Below, piece by piece: positions 25,836 through 35,449 of a stretch of 64,000 bases of DNA. The first letter of the stretch is position 1; each line of letters begins with the position of its first letter. The DNA lies in assembly GCF_014636095.1 (NCBI RefSeq), contig NZ_BMDV01000003.1:310001-374000 (forward strand). The letters are read 5' to 3'. The notes under the pieces were generated by a model. It worked only from the letters and a program-made list of their open reading frames with translations. It did no database searches and was not told the DNA's origin. The DNA is from Acinetobacter modestus. GTDB lineage: Bacteria > Pseudomonadota > Gammaproteobacteria > Pseudomonadales > Moraxellaceae. A program made the position numbers and the translations under genes.

Positions 25836-26507
25836 ATGCAGTTCAGGTTCTTCTTACAGCATGTTAGTGTAGGATTTTTATTGAGTTTGGGGTTGAGTGC
25901 TTGTGATAGCTATCATCCGGATTCAATGAAAACATCAAACCAAGCACAGCCAACTACTGATGAAAGTTCTATTCCTGTCATGTTAGATGCTGAGCAAGCA
26001 CGAACAAGTGCAAGTGAAGGAATGTCACTGACTGAGGTTGCTGGACAAGCAACAGTTCCTCATGTTGCTTCTAAACATATGACGCAACCGACTCAACAAG
26101 ATATGCAATATGTTGGGCGCTATCATGCGCGTATTCCTTGTACTGATGCATTTGCTGGTTGTGTCAAAGATGAAAAAGAAGCGGAATATATCTTAAATTT
26201 ATTAGAAGATGGTTCAGTCTATTGGACCAATACCAGTTTCGGACGTTTGGGTTCAGATCCATCGCGCAATATGACCAAAATAGAGCAAACTTGTAAGCAG
26301 GTGCAATGGCATGTTCATGAGGCAGGAAATGAAATTATTGTCCGTTGTGATGCCGCCAATGTAAATTTGTATTATCAAATTAATCAAAATCATGATTTGG
26401 TTATGGATCTTGAGCAAATCTGGAATGGTGATCACGGGCAGAATCGTGTTTTTTTTAAAGAATATCCTTTCCCCAAAAAAGCTTATGTGTTTAAAAAAGT
26501 GAAATAA
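25836..26507 (+). CDS. NlpE-like lipoprotein
   Basis: About 223 residues from the ATG at 25836 (a GTG at 25830 is alternative). The signal peptide ends in a lipobox GLSA-C. After a Ser/Thr/Gln-rich linker to about residue 85, the domain reads YVGRYHARIPCTDAFAGCVKDEKEAEYILNLLEDGSVYWTNTSFG. This resembles the NlpE N-terminal copper-sensing domain (YxGxLPCADCxG), with the two cysteines further apart here. A later cysteine pair (IEQTCKQV, IVRCDA) could form a disulphide. Envelope stress sensing or copper homeostasis is inferred by similarity. Confidence 0.6.
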   Translation: MQFRFFLQHVSVGFLLSLGLSACDSYHPDSMKTSNQAQPTTDESSIPVMLDAEQARTSASEGMSLTEVAGQATVPHVASKHMTQPTQQDMQYVGRYHARIPCTDAFAGCVKDEKEAEYILNLLEDGSVYWTNTSFGRLGSDPSRNMTKIEQTCKQVQWHVHEAGNEIIVRCDAANVNLYYQINQNHDLVMDLEQIWNGDHGQNRVFFKEYPFPKKAYVFKKVK

Positions 26508-26517
26508 AGCTTTCATA

Positions 26518-26544
26518 AAAAAGAGCGCTTTAAGCGCTCTTTTT
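26518..26544. terminator. Bidirectional terminator
   Basis: Arms AAAAAGAGCGCTT and AAGCGCTCTTTTT form a near-perfect palindrome with a single-base centre. It separates the convergent NlpE-like and acyl-CoA dehydrogenase genes. Confidence 0.9.
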
Positions 26545-26564
26545 ATTGATCAGTTCCGATTGAA

Positions 26565-28388
26565 TTAGTAATCGAAGCTGAAGTGTTCTGGAGCAAGTGA
26601 AGTCAAAGTACGTGAAGTCGTTACCATTGATTCTGCGTGACCTTGTGCACGTGGCAATAAACGGTCAAAGTAGAAATCTGCAACTTTGATTTTTGCTTTA
26701 TAGAATTCTGGAGTTTCAATGCCGTTACCAGCTTCTAGTTTCTCAGAAGCAATCACTGCTTGTTGAGCCCAGAAATAAGCCATCATCACATAACCAGAGA
26801 ACATCAAGAAATCAGCAGAAGCAGAAGATACGATGTCACGGTCTTTACGAGCTGCAAGCATGATGCGAACAGTCAATGTGTTCCATTGAGCGCAAAGCTT
26901 CGTTAAGTCCCAAGCGAAACGACGTAAATACTTGTTACGCGCATGCGTAGCACAGAATTTCAAGATTTCAGCAGTATAGTCACGAACGACTTTACCTTTT
27001 GAGCTTAAAAGAACTTTACGACCTAATAAGTCGAGTGCTTGGATACCCGTTGTACCTTCATATAATGTTGAGATACGTGCATCACGTGCGATTTGTTCCA
27101 TGCCCCATTCTTTGATAAAACCATGACCACCGTATACTTGCATACCATGGTTCGCAGCTTCTAGACCTAATTCAGTCAAGAAACCTTTCAAAATCGGGGT
27201 ATAGAAACCTAGTTTGTCATCAGCAGCTTCATAAGCAGCTTGATCGCCATTGACTAATGCATCTGTCATTTTGTCTGCAAGTTTAGCAGCATGATAGATC
27301 ATTGCGCGACCGCCTTCTGCAACCGCTTTTTGAGTTAACAACATACGACGAACGTCAGCATGATGAATAATCGCATCAGCTACACGCTCAGGCTCTTTCT
27401 TACCAGAAAGGGCACGCATAGACATACGATCTTTCGCATAAGGTAATGCACCTTGGAAAGAAAGTTCAGCATGTGCAATACCTTGAACCGCTGTACCAAT
27501 ACGTGCAGTGTTCATGAACGTAAACATGGCATGTAAACCTTTGTTTACTTCACCGATGAGGTAACCTGTTGCATTGTCAAAGTTCAATACAGCAGTTGCT
27601 GAAGCACGGATACCCATTTTGTGTTCGATCGAACCACAAGAAACCGTGTTACGCTCACCTACACCGCCATCAGCAGTTGGGATGAATTTAGGTACGATAA
27701 ATAAAGAAATACCACGAGTACCAGCAGGTGCATCTGGAAGACGCGCAAGTACGATATGAATGATATTTTCTGTTAAATCATGCTCACCCGCAGAGATGAA
27801 GATTTTAGTACCAGAGATTTTATAAGTACCGTCAGCAGCAGGTTCAGCTTTAGTTTTAACTTGACCTAAGTCTGTACCACATTGAGGTTCAGTTAAGCAC
27901 ATTGTGCCTGACCAAGTACCTTCAACCAATTTAGGCATATAGGTATTTTTTTGCTCATCAGTACCGAACTGCATGATGGTATTCATACAACCAGTACTTA
28001 AACCTGGGTACATTGTAAATGACCAGTTCGCAGTACCCATCATTTCAGATTTGATGAGGTTCAAAGACATTGGTAAGCCTTGACCACCAAACTCTTCTGG
28101 GTAAGAAAGACCTTGCCAACCGCCCATTACGAACTGGTCGTAAGCATCTTTAAAACCTTTAGGCGTTGTTACTTCGCCATTATTGAAAGTACAACCTTCT
28201 TCATCACCAGATTGGTTCAGTGGAGAAAGTACGTTTTCGCAGTAATCTGCCGCACCTTCAAGAATCATATCAACAGTTTCAGCATCCGCATTTTGACCAC
28301 TTGTCAAAGTTTGGTAATGTGCTGGATAATCTAACATTTCGTTCATTAAGAAACGAATATCGCGGAGAGGGGCTTTATAAGCTGGCAT
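26565..28388 (-). CDS. Acyl-CoA dehydrogenase (long, C-terminal-domain type)
   Basis: A 607-residue acyl-CoA dehydrogenase. It starts PAYKAPLRDIRFLMNEML, typical of the long branch that includes DmdC (3-methylmercaptopropionyl-CoA dehydrogenase) and several fatty-acyl enzymes. FAD-site sequence MCLTEPQCGTDLGQV and the active-site block GGHGFIKEWGMEQIARDARISTLYEGTTGIQALDL, which holds the likely catalytic Glu in the YEGTTG motif, are present. A C-terminal extra domain follows. It introduces a trans double bond into acyl-CoA. The substrate chain cannot be fixed by sequence. It is monocistronic and soluble. Confidence 0.92.
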   Translation of the reverse strand: MPAYKAPLRDIRFLMNEMLDYPAHYQTLTSGQNADAETVDMILEGAADYCENVLSPLNQSGDEEGCTFNNGEVTTPKGFKDAYDQFVMGGWQGLSYPEEFGGQGLPMSLNLIKSEMMGTANWSFTMYPGLSTGCMNTIMQFGTDEQKNTYMPKLVEGTWSGTMCLTEPQCGTDLGQVKTKAEPAADGTYKISGTKIFISAGEHDLTENIIHIVLARLPDAPAGTRGISLFIVPKFIPTADGGVGERNTVSCGSIEHKMGIRASATAVLNFDNATGYLIGEVNKGLHAMFTFMNTARIGTAVQGIAHAELSFQGALPYAKDRMSMRALSGKKEPERVADAIIHHADVRRMLLTQKAVAEGGRAMIYHAAKLADKMTDALVNGDQAAYEAADDKLGFYTPILKGFLTELGLEAANHGMQVYGGHGFIKEWGMEQIARDARISTLYEGTTGIQALDLLGRKVLLSSKGKVVRDYTAEILKFCATHARNKYLRRFAWDLTKLCAQWNTLTVRIMLAARKDRDIVSSASADFLMFSGYVMMAYFWAQQAVIASEKLEAGNGIETPEFYKAKIKVADFYFDRLLPRAQGHAESMVTTSRTLTSLAPEHFSFDY

Positions 28389-28627
28389 AATCTTAATCCT
28401 GTATTTGAATCATTTTGGATTATCTGTTTCGATACTTTGATTATTCATAATAGTGATAAAAATACATTGATAAACTCTAGGGAAAAAATTGTCAGAAAAG
28501 CTAATTTTCGAAATGAGTTGTGAGTAAGAAAATCATTTTTCTGTTAGAGTCTTCGTATATATTATATGTGAAAAATGATCTATTTTATAGTTGAAAATAT
28601 AACGATATAAGGGTGTTTGGTAAAGCT

Positions 28628-30955
28628 ATGCGTTTAAAATATTTAACATTATGCTTGTTAGGTCTTAGTCTTTCTGCATGTTCGCAGCATGTCATTAAAA
28701 CCAATTCAGGTTCTCAGAATTTAGAGCAAAAGGCAATTAATAGTCTTAATGCAATGTATGAATATCCGAGTTACGATTATCGTGGCAAATTTAAAGTTCA
28801 TGTCGACCTAGATCAAAATAAATCAAACACCTCGTCAGAAAAGGCAACTTTAGATGCAGCACTCAAACAAAAAGTGGATCAATATTTACAAGAGCAAAAG
28901 GTTAATTTAAACAGCAAACAGAAGCAGGCACTCTATAATGCCTTGGCACAACAGCCCAAAAGTTCTGGTGGTTCTAAAGCTGATAAATTTGCTCAGATCA
29001 TGACCAATATATTGAATGATATGCAATTTGAATATGATGGCTCAGTCCACTATCGTCAGAAAATGGGTTCGTTTAATCTGACAGCACGTTATGAAAAACC
29101 AACCTTGTTAGTTCAAGCAAAAGTGCCGATGGTTCTAGATTTAAATAATTATAAGTTTTATATCAATTACTTTGCTTTGATGCCGTATTTGGTGAACAAA
29201 GAAAATCAAAATAATTTAGCTTATTTGGATTTTTCAAAATATCAGGCAATGTTTAAGCAAGTGGATTACAAAAAATTTGCAGAGTATGTGAAAGCTTCAA
29301 GTGCTGTTTATTACCGTTTGGCTGATCAAAATAACATTCAAGCATTGTCTGTCTCCGCTGCTGATCGAAATTTGGGTGTAGTCGAAAAAATTCGCTTAAA
29401 AACATCGATTGAAGAATTAATTTTACAAGCGAATTTGTACAGCAAAGTAAATGAAAAATATTTAATGCAAAGCATTTTAAATATTAAAGGACAAAATTTA
29501 GAAAAGCTGATTGCTGATGAAACCAATGCTGCAAGCAAAACCAAGCCTGATGCAGCGGCATCCATATTAGCGAGTAAAGATTCCGCAGATGATGCAAGTG
29601 TCGTCAGTCAGCAATTATATCGTTTAGTGAATCAGCACTTTGGTGTTGAAGGTGAAGCTGATCCAAAGGTATCCGATGCAGCGCAGCAAGCGATGGATGC
29701 TGCCAAAGAAGCTGGGATAGTCGCTGATGATTCAGAATCAGCTGATGCTGCCGTAGATGCAGCTTCTTCCTCAGAAGATGAGCAAGGTTTAACAGAGGCC
29801 CAATGTACAGCGCTTCAGAATGCTAAACAGGCTGCTTATGGAGATGCACAGTATTGTGAAAGTATTTACGATATTGATGTTTTTAATACGAAAAAAGCCG
29901 AATCAGGTTTTCTATCTTATGTTGAAAAATTACAAAGCGTAGAAAAAGAATTTGCTGTATATGATCAAAATCAATTTATTGATGATCAGGCATTTAAAGC
30001 GCTATGGATCAAGCATCAGGCTGAGATTGAAGAAACGTTGCCTCCTCAAGACAAACGTAATCCATTTACCATGGATATTGGTTTAGATGCGCAAGGGCGA
30101 GCAGTTAAAATTGATTATGATTTGAATTATGCACTCCCTGAACTGAAGTCTCGTTTTAATCTTAAAGCAGATATGTTGATTTCCAATTATGGCCAAGCAA
30201 CGCCAATTGATCAGGCTCAATTGAAACGAGCGAAAACATGGGCTGAAGCAAGTAAAGGCTCAATGTTGGAACAAGCAATCGGTAGTTTCTCTGAGAAATT
30301 GGGACAGACAGGCATTCAAGAGCGTTCAGCTGAACCTTATACGTTATCTTTAGAAGATCAACTCAAAGTCATTGCAGAACAGCGATATGATGCAACACAC
30401 AGTTATGAGCAAACATTTAAAGCGGTATTTATTGCCAAGCTGATAGAAAATAAAGCAGAAATTGCACAACGTTATACAAGTCAGGAATTGCAGGAAATCG
30501 CGGCTGTTTATGCCTATTGGTATGCCACAGATGACATCTATAACCCACAAGGTAAGGCGTTGAAGAGCATTGAAGCATTACAGAAGAAACATCATCTTGA
30601 GCAAGATGATCAGTTTGATGACAAGCTAGGGCAAGCTGTTAATCGTATTGTAAATGATGCGATGCATGGTGATAAAGATCGTCAAGCTTGGAAAAAGCTA
30701 CAAGCTCAATATAAACAGCCACAGCAGCTATTTGCTCAACAGTATCAAGTTCAATTTGAGCGTGATAATGGAGTTTCAAGTGAGGAAAAACCATTATTGG
30801 CACAAACCGCAGCGATTTTAGGGCAAGTATATGTCGATGCTCGTAAAAATCAGTTGTCTGAAAAGAGCATTAAGACATTAAAGATTGAGCACAATGAATT
30901 TATTGATTATGAAATCTTTAAAGAAGTGTATTTGAAAATGCTAACGGCAAAATAA
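28628..30955 (+). CDS. Large orphan lipoprotein
   Basis: About 775 residues from the ATG at 28628, chosen because it gives a clean lipoprotein signal MRLKYLTLCLLGLSLSAC (Cys18). A GTG at 28613 only adds five residues. The mature protein is polar, Gln/Lys/Ala-rich and mostly helical. An early part (about 20-290) reads as an alpha-beta domain with FEYDGSVHYRQKMGSFNLTARYEKP. An acidic, Ala-rich linker (about 365-400, SADAAVDAASSSEDEQGL) and a long helical second half (480-775) follow. A cysteine pair lies near 400 and 415. I recognise no family. It is probably outer-membrane anchored and genus-restricted. Monocistronic with its own terminator. Confidence 0.75.
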   Translation: MRLKYLTLCLLGLSLSACSQHVIKTNSGSQNLEQKAINSLNAMYEYPSYDYRGKFKVHVDLDQNKSNTSSEKATLDAALKQKVDQYLQEQKVNLNSKQKQALYNALAQQPKSSGGSKADKFAQIMTNILNDMQFEYDGSVHYRQKMGSFNLTARYEKPTLLVQAKVPMVLDLNNYKFYINYFALMPYLVNKENQNNLAYLDFSKYQAMFKQVDYKKFAEYVKASSAVYYRLADQNNIQALSVSAADRNLGVVEKIRLKTSIEELILQANLYSKVNEKYLMQSILNIKGQNLEKLIADETNAASKTKPDAAASILASKDSADDASVVSQQLYRLVNQHFGVEGEADPKVSDAAQQAMDAAKEAGIVADDSESADAAVDAASSSEDEQGLTEAQCTALQNAKQAAYGDAQYCESIYDIDVFNTKKAESGFLSYVEKLQSVEKEFAVYDQNQFIDDQAFKALWIKHQAEIEETLPPQDKRNPFTMDIGLDAQGRAVKIDYDLNYALPELKSRFNLKADMLISNYGQATPIDQAQLKRAKTWAEASKGSMLEQAIGSFSEKLGQTGIQERSAEPYTLSLEDQLKVIAEQRYDATHSYEQTFKAVFIAKLIENKAEIAQRYTSQELQEIAAVYAYWYATDDIYNPQGKALKSIEALQKKHHLEQDDQFDDKLGQAVNRIVNDAMHGDKDRQAWKKLQAQYKQPQQLFAQQYQVQFERDNGVSSEEKPLLAQTAAILGQVYVDARKNQLSEKSIKTLKIEHNEFIDYEIFKEVYLKMLTAK

Positions 30956-30969
30956 TTGGCGATTACTTG

Positions 30970-30998
30970 AAAAGAACCTGCGCAATGTAGGTTCTTTT
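30970..30998 (+). terminator. Terminator of the large lipoprotein gene
   Basis: AAAAGAACCT and AGGTTCTTTT make a 10-bp stem with a 9-base loop and a T-run, 14 bases after the stop codon. Confidence 0.85.
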
Positions 30999-31023
30999 TT
31001 GCTAATTAATATTTATAGATGGG

Positions 31024-31824
31024 TCATAAGAAATCTTTTAATTCAGGTTTGACCCCATTCCAAATAGAGAAGGCTTCAATCGCTTGACCCACCAACATAC
31101 CAAAACCATCTGCTGATGGAACTTGGCGCTCTTGGGCTTGATCCAAAAAGCTCGAAGGTTTGCCATAAGCCATTTCATAAGCATGGTGAAAAACCAAGCA
31201 TTCAGGGAGTTGTAAAGTATCACCAGTTAAGCTGGCAGAAGTGGCATTGATGACAAAATCAAATTCACCAACAAGTTGTTCCAAGCTGAGCGCTGAGAGT
31301 TGCGCCTGCGGCACGGCATCTTTTAAATCTGAGACCAATTGTTCAGCTCGAGCAAGTGTACGATTGGCAATGACAATCTGTTTTGCGCCTGCTTCTACTA
31401 AAGGATAAATGACACCACGTGTTGCACCACCAGCACCTAAGATTAAAATGCGACTATTTTTAAGATCCCAACCTAAGGCTTGAATGGCGGCAACTAAACC
31501 CTGACCATCGGTATTATCTCCAAACAGTTTGCCATCTTGCATCCATAAGGTGTTCACAGCTTTGGCAATTTTGGCACGTTCAGTAAGTTGATCACATAAA
31601 GCAAATGCCTGCTCTTTAAACGGCACAGTTACATTCATTCCAATGCCATCATGAGCAAAAAAATCTTTTGTTGTACTTTCAAAACCATCTAAGGGCGCAA
31701 GAATTTTTTTATAGTCTAAATTGACCCCCGTTTTTGCTGCAAATGCATGATGGAGTTCTGGTGATCGAGATTGTTCAATCGGATTCCCAATGACAGCAAA
31801 TTGTTTGGTCATACTTTTATCCAA
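31024..31824 (-). CDS. aroE: Shikimate dehydrogenase
   Basis: About 262-266 residues; the ATG at 31812 (MTKQFAVIGNPIEQSRSPELHH) is the likelier start than 31824. The shikimate site SRSP (SxS loop), MNVTVPFKEQA with catalytic Lys, GDNTDGQG, and NADPH site LILGAGGATRGVIYPLVEAG with ANRTLARAEQL are in order. It reduces 3-dehydroshikimate to shikimate with NADPH in aromatic amino acid synthesis. It lies downstream of hemF on the same strand, but a terminator between them suggests separate transcripts. Confidence 0.97.
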   Translation of the reverse strand: MDKSMTKQFAVIGNPIEQSRSPELHHAFAAKTGVNLDYKKILAPLDGFESTTKDFFAHDGIGMNVTVPFKEQAFALCDQLTERAKIAKAVNTLWMQDGKLFGDNTDGQGLVAAIQALGWDLKNSRILILGAGGATRGVIYPLVEAGAKQIVIANRTLARAEQLVSDLKDAVPQAQLSALSLEQLVGEFDFVINATSASLTGDTLQLPECLVFHHAYEMAYGKPSSFLDQAQERQVPSADGFGMLVGQAIEAFSIWNGVKPELKDFL

Positions 31825-31905
31825 AGTTGAAAGAGAGGACAGAGGCTATTAAACATATTTGAATGCTTATGCGGACACAATATACGATAATCTTTAGGTA
31901 CAAAA

Positions 31906-31929
31906 AAAGCACCTAAATTCAGGTGCTTT
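31906..31929 (-). terminator. Terminator of hemF (minus strand)
   Basis: AAAGCACCT-AAATTC-AGGTGCTTT. On the minus strand the stem is followed by a T tract. It lies 17 bases after the hemF stop. Confidence 0.85.
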
Positions 31930-31945
31930 GAACAATTACGGTCAA

Positions 31946-32887
31946 TTATTTATTTAAACTCAACCAATCTCTAGGTTTTAGATAATAATCCGTTAAACGT
32001 TTCTCTATTGAATCAGCATCCCATTCAGGGCGATAAGACCAACCCGCGAGATTAGGCAAGCTAACTAAAATCGACTCAATACGACCACCCGTTTGCAGGC
32101 CAAACAAGGTACCTCGGTCGTAGACTAAATTATATTCAACATAGCGACCACGACGATACAATTGGAATTCACGTTGAGCTTCGGTATAAGGCTGTTCACG
32201 ATGCTTTTCAAAAATAGGCAAGATTGCTTCTAAATAACCATTACCAACGGCTTGAATATATTTAAAGCAAGTTTCGAAGTCCCATTGGTTCAAATCATCA
32301 AAGAATAAACCACCTACACCACGTTGTTCATCACGATGTTTTAAGTAGAAATAATCATCACACCATTGTTTATGTTCAGCATAAATATGTTCACCAAACG
32401 GCTGGCATAAGTCATAAGCGGTTTGATGCCAGTTTTGAATATCTTGATCATCTGGATAGAAAGGTGTGAGATCAAAGCCACCGCCAAACCACCAAACAGG
32501 GTCTTGACCCTCAGGTTCAGCAACAAATAAACGTACATTTGCATGTGAAGTTGGGATATTGGGATTTTTAGGATGAATAACTAAAGAAACACCCAAAGCT
32601 TGTGCTTTTGCACCTGCGATTTGAGGATGGCGTTCAGTTGCAGAAGCAGGAAGTTTACTGATGTTAATGTGGGAAAACATCACTCCGCCTTTTTCAATGA
32701 CGTCACCATTTTGCAGAACACGAGAGCGACCGCCACCACCTTCAGTTCGTTGCCAATCATCAATGATAAACTCAGCAGTGCCACCGCCTGCACGTTCCTG
32801 TTGTTCTAATCCTGCACAAATACGTGCTTGTAAGTCGAGTAAAAACTCGCGAACACGTTGAATATCAGCTGAAGTTGGATGCTGCAT
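31946..32887 (-). CDS. hemF: Coproporphyrinogen III oxidase, aerobic
   Basis: A 313-residue HemF. Conserved segments in order: [128 protein letters not shown]. It decarboxylates coproporphyrinogen III to protoporphyrinogen IX using oxygen, in the cytoplasm. The divergent neighbour hemN makes the same product without oxygen. The 232-base shared upstream region should hold both promoters; I see no clear FNR/Anr box. Confidence 0.98.
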   Translation of the reverse strand: MQHPTSADIQRVREFLLDLQARICAGLEQQERAGGGTAEFIIDDWQRTEGGGGRSRVLQNGDVIEKGGVMFSHINISKLPASATERHPQIAGAKAQALGVSLVIHPKNPNIPTSHANVRLFVAEPEGQDPVWWFGGGFDLTPFYPDDQDIQNWHQTAYDLCQPFGEHIYAEHKQWCDDYFYLKHRDEQRGVGGLFFDDLNQWDFETCFKYIQAVGNGYLEAILPIFEKHREQPYTEAQREFQLYRRGRYVEYNLVYDRGTLFGLQTGGRIESILVSLPNLAGWSYRPEWDADSIEKRLTDYYLKPRDWLSLNK

Positions 32888-33119
32888 TTCAACCTTCTAA
32901 TCATTAAAAAAGATGGAAGGATATTTACCATGAAATCATAAAAAAAATAAGCTGATTTTGTGATTCAAACTGCAATTAGATACTTGAACAGCTTAAAGGA
33001 TCTAATCGATCTAACCATAATTATTCCGACTAAAAGGGTTGGTTGATTTCTTGGGTTAAGCTCAGCAGAATGTATTGATAATGCTTGTTGTTGCAAGCTG
33101 AACATCAGATAGGCACGTT

Positions 33120-34490
33120 ATGACTCAAGTTCATTCACTTATTCAAAAATACAATGTTGCAGGACCACGTTACACCAGTTATCCGACTGTTCCGTACTGG
33201 CAAGAACAAGATTTTAGTTTGGAAATGTGGAAGCAAACTTTAAAACGGGCATTTGATGAGACAAATACGAGTGAAGGGATTAGTTTATATATCCATTTGC
33301 CATTTTGTGAGAGCTTGTGCACTTTTTGTGGTTGTCATAAGCGTGTGACGAAGCGCCATGAAGTCGAACAACCTTATATTCAAGCTGTGTTAAAAGAATG
33401 GGAGTTGTACTGCCAGTTGCTTGTCGACAAACCGAGGATTAAAGAAATTCACTTGGGGGGAGGAACTCCGACATTTTTCTCTGTACAACACTTGATCGAG
33501 TTGATTAATGGGTTATTGGCAAATGCAGATGTATCCGATGAATATGAATTTAGTTTCGAAGGGCATCCTAATAATACGACTCGAGAGCATTTACAAGCCC
33601 TATATGATCTTGGTTTTCGCCGAGTGAGTTATGGGGTGCAGGACTATAATGAAAAAGTTCAGAAAGCAATTCACCGTATTCAACCATTTGCTCATGTACA
33701 ACAGGTGACAAATTGGGCACGGGAAATTGGCTATACCTCGATTTCACATGACTTGGTCTTTGGCTTACCATTTCAGAACTTGACGGATGTGTTACACACG
33801 ATTGAACAAACAAATAGTCTAAAGCCAGATCGTTTGGCATTTTATAGCTATGCTCATGTACCTTGGATTAAGGGCAATGGACAGCGTGGCTTCAAAGATC
33901 AGGACGTACCTAAAGATGAGTTGAAACGCCAGTTATATGAGGAGGGAAAGAGAAAACTTTTAGCACAGGGTTATCATGAAATTGGTATGGATCACTTTGC
34001 TTTGGAACATGACAAAATGTATCAAGCTTTCCAACAAGAAAATCTGCATCGTAATTTCATGGGGTATACCTCATCAAAAACGCAAGTCATGATTGGCCTA
34101 GGTTTGTCTTCAATTAGTGATAGTTGGTACAGCTTTGCGCAAAATGAAAAAACGCTAGAAGATTATTATGCACGTTTAGAGAAGAATGAGATTCCTGTAT
34201 ATCGTGGACATCTTTTAACAGAAGAGGATTTAGTCATTCGCCAACATATACTCAATTTAATGTGTTGCTTTAGTACTTCATGGCAGAATGAAGCATTGTA
34301 TTTTCCAGAGTTACCTGAAGTATTAGCACAACTAGAGGAAATGCAGAATGACGGTTTGTTAAAAATTACATCAAAGGATATTCAAGTAACCGAACAAGGC
34401 AAACCATTCGTAAGAAATATTTGCATGGCATTTGATTTACATCTTCACCGCAAAATACCCAATAACCGTATTTTTTCTATGACGATATAA
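33120..34490 (+). CDS. hemN: Oxygen-independent coproporphyrinogen III dehydrogenase
   Basis: A 456-residue radical SAM HemN. The N-terminal YNVAGPRYTSYPTVPYW and the cluster motif CESLCTFCGC (C63, C67, C70, with the family's fourth cysteine C72) are intact. HLGGGTPTFF, SFEGHPNNTTREHLQALYDLGFRRVSYGVQD, LVFGLPFQN and HEIGMDHFALEHD follow. It makes protoporphyrinogen IX from coproporphyrinogen III without oxygen, using two SAM molecules. It pairs with the divergent aerobic hemF, letting the cell make haem over a range of oxygen. It is single-gene and ends near the convergent ribA. Confidence 0.97.
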   Translation: MTQVHSLIQKYNVAGPRYTSYPTVPYWQEQDFSLEMWKQTLKRAFDETNTSEGISLYIHLPFCESLCTFCGCHKRVTKRHEVEQPYIQAVLKEWELYCQLLVDKPRIKEIHLGGGTPTFFSVQHLIELINGLLANADVSDEYEFSFEGHPNNTTREHLQALYDLGFRRVSYGVQDYNEKVQKAIHRIQPFAHVQQVTNWAREIGYTSISHDLVFGLPFQNLTDVLHTIEQTNSLKPDRLAFYSYAHVPWIKGNGQRGFKDQDVPKDELKRQLYEEGKRKLLAQGYHEIGMDHFALEHDKMYQAFQQENLHRNFMGYTSSKTQVMIGLGLSSISDSWYSFAQNEKTLEDYYARLEKNEIPVYRGHLLTEEDLVIRQHILNLMCCFSTSWQNEALYFPELPEVLAQLEEMQNDGLLKITSKDIQVTEQGKPFVRNICMAFDLHLHRKIPNNRIFSMTI

Positions 34491-34520
34491 AATAATCGCT
34501 TATTTTCGAATTATTATGAG

Positions 34521-34556
34521 CTTGATTGAATCAAGGATGACTTAGAAGTCATCCTT
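34521..34556. terminator. Overlapping palindromes at the hemN-ribA junction
   Basis: CTTGATT-G-AATCAAG (34521-34535) overlaps a second inverted repeat with arms AAGGATGACTT (34533-34543) and AAGTCATCCTT (34546-34556). The right arm is also the last codons of ribA. It is probably a bidirectional stop signal, although no long T tract follows. Confidence 0.45.
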
Positions 34557-35144
34557 CTGGTAAAGATGATCCATACGCTCACGTTTGGTCTTTAAATATT
34601 GTTCATTAAATGGGTTACGACCTACTGTTAACGGTACACGCTCAACCACATTAATGTCTAAATCAGTTAGGGCTTTAAGTTTTAACGGGTTGTTCGTAAT
34701 TAACTTAACTTCTTTAATTTGTAGATGATCCAGCATAATGCTACACATATCATAACGACGTGCATCCGCAGGAAGATTTAATAACAGGTTTGCATCAACA
34801 GTGTCATGCCCTTGATCTTGTAAAGCATAGGCGCGGATTTTATTCGTTAAACCAATCCCACGACCTTCTTGGCGTAGATACAAAATCACACCTTGACCTG
34901 CTTCATTAATCAAACGTTGAGTCGCTTGTAATTGAGGACCACAGTCACACTTTAATGAAGCGAAAGCATCACCTGTTAAGCATTCTGAATGAATACGGAC
35001 TAAAACAGGTCCTGTTGGAGGAGTTTCTAAACCTTTAGAAAGCGCCACATGTTCTTCGCCCGTTTGAGGGTCTTGAAACACAGAAATATTGAAGTCACCA
35101 AAAGCAGTTGGTAGCTTTGATGTTGCAATAAATTCAATCGGCAC
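34542..35144 (-). CDS. ribA: GTP cyclohydrolase II
   Basis: A 200-residue RibA. The zinc cysteines [51 protein letters not shown] with the catalytic Arg and Tyr, and [30 protein letters not shown] are intact. It converts GTP to the first intermediate of riboflavin synthesis, releasing formate and pyrophosphate. It is separate here, not fused to RibB. The last codons overlap a stem-loop with the convergent hemN. It appears monocistronic. Confidence 0.97.
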   Translation of the reverse strand: MPIEFIATSKLPTAFGDFNISVFQDPQTGEEHVALSKGLETPPTGPVLVRIHSECLTGDAFASLKCDCGPQLQATQRLINEAGQGVILYLRQEGRGIGLTNKIRAYALQDQGHDTVDANLLLNLPADARRYDMCSIMLDHLQIKEVKLITNNPLKLKALTDLDINVVERVPLTVGRNPFNEQYLKTKRERMDHLYQKDDF

Positions 35145-35449
35145 AGAGAGCTCGCTATGTTAGTAAAAACTGTCAAAGTATAGCTTAATGTGTGAAGATT
35201 GAGTGAATTGGAATTTCTGATTTTTCACATAAGTTTTTCTTTTTCATAGAAAGCACACAATAATGGTTGATAAACAGTGACATAATTCAGGATAATCTGT
35301 AAGTCAGTTGTTTAAGATTGGCTTGAGAATGTTCAGCACTACATCATTCGCACATGTGGCTGATTGAAGGTAGATCGTATTTAATTGTATGATTGCCCCC
35401 ATTTAACCCAGCTTCGGATTTGCCAGGCTTAAAAAGGCTTTGCCACATT
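35145..35449. other. Divergent ribA/dxs intergenic region
   Basis: This 305-base gap must hold the ribA and dxs promoters. A possible dxs promoter is TTGATA (35267-35272) and GATAAT (35291-35296), with an 18-base spacer. If so, the dxs leader is about 145 bases. I see no riboswitch-like structure. Confidence 0.35.

Noticed and set aside
33040..33060. Possible Anr/FNR box upstream of hemN
   Set aside because: Only a half site TTGAT is present near 33042; the second half ATCAA does not follow at the required spacing.
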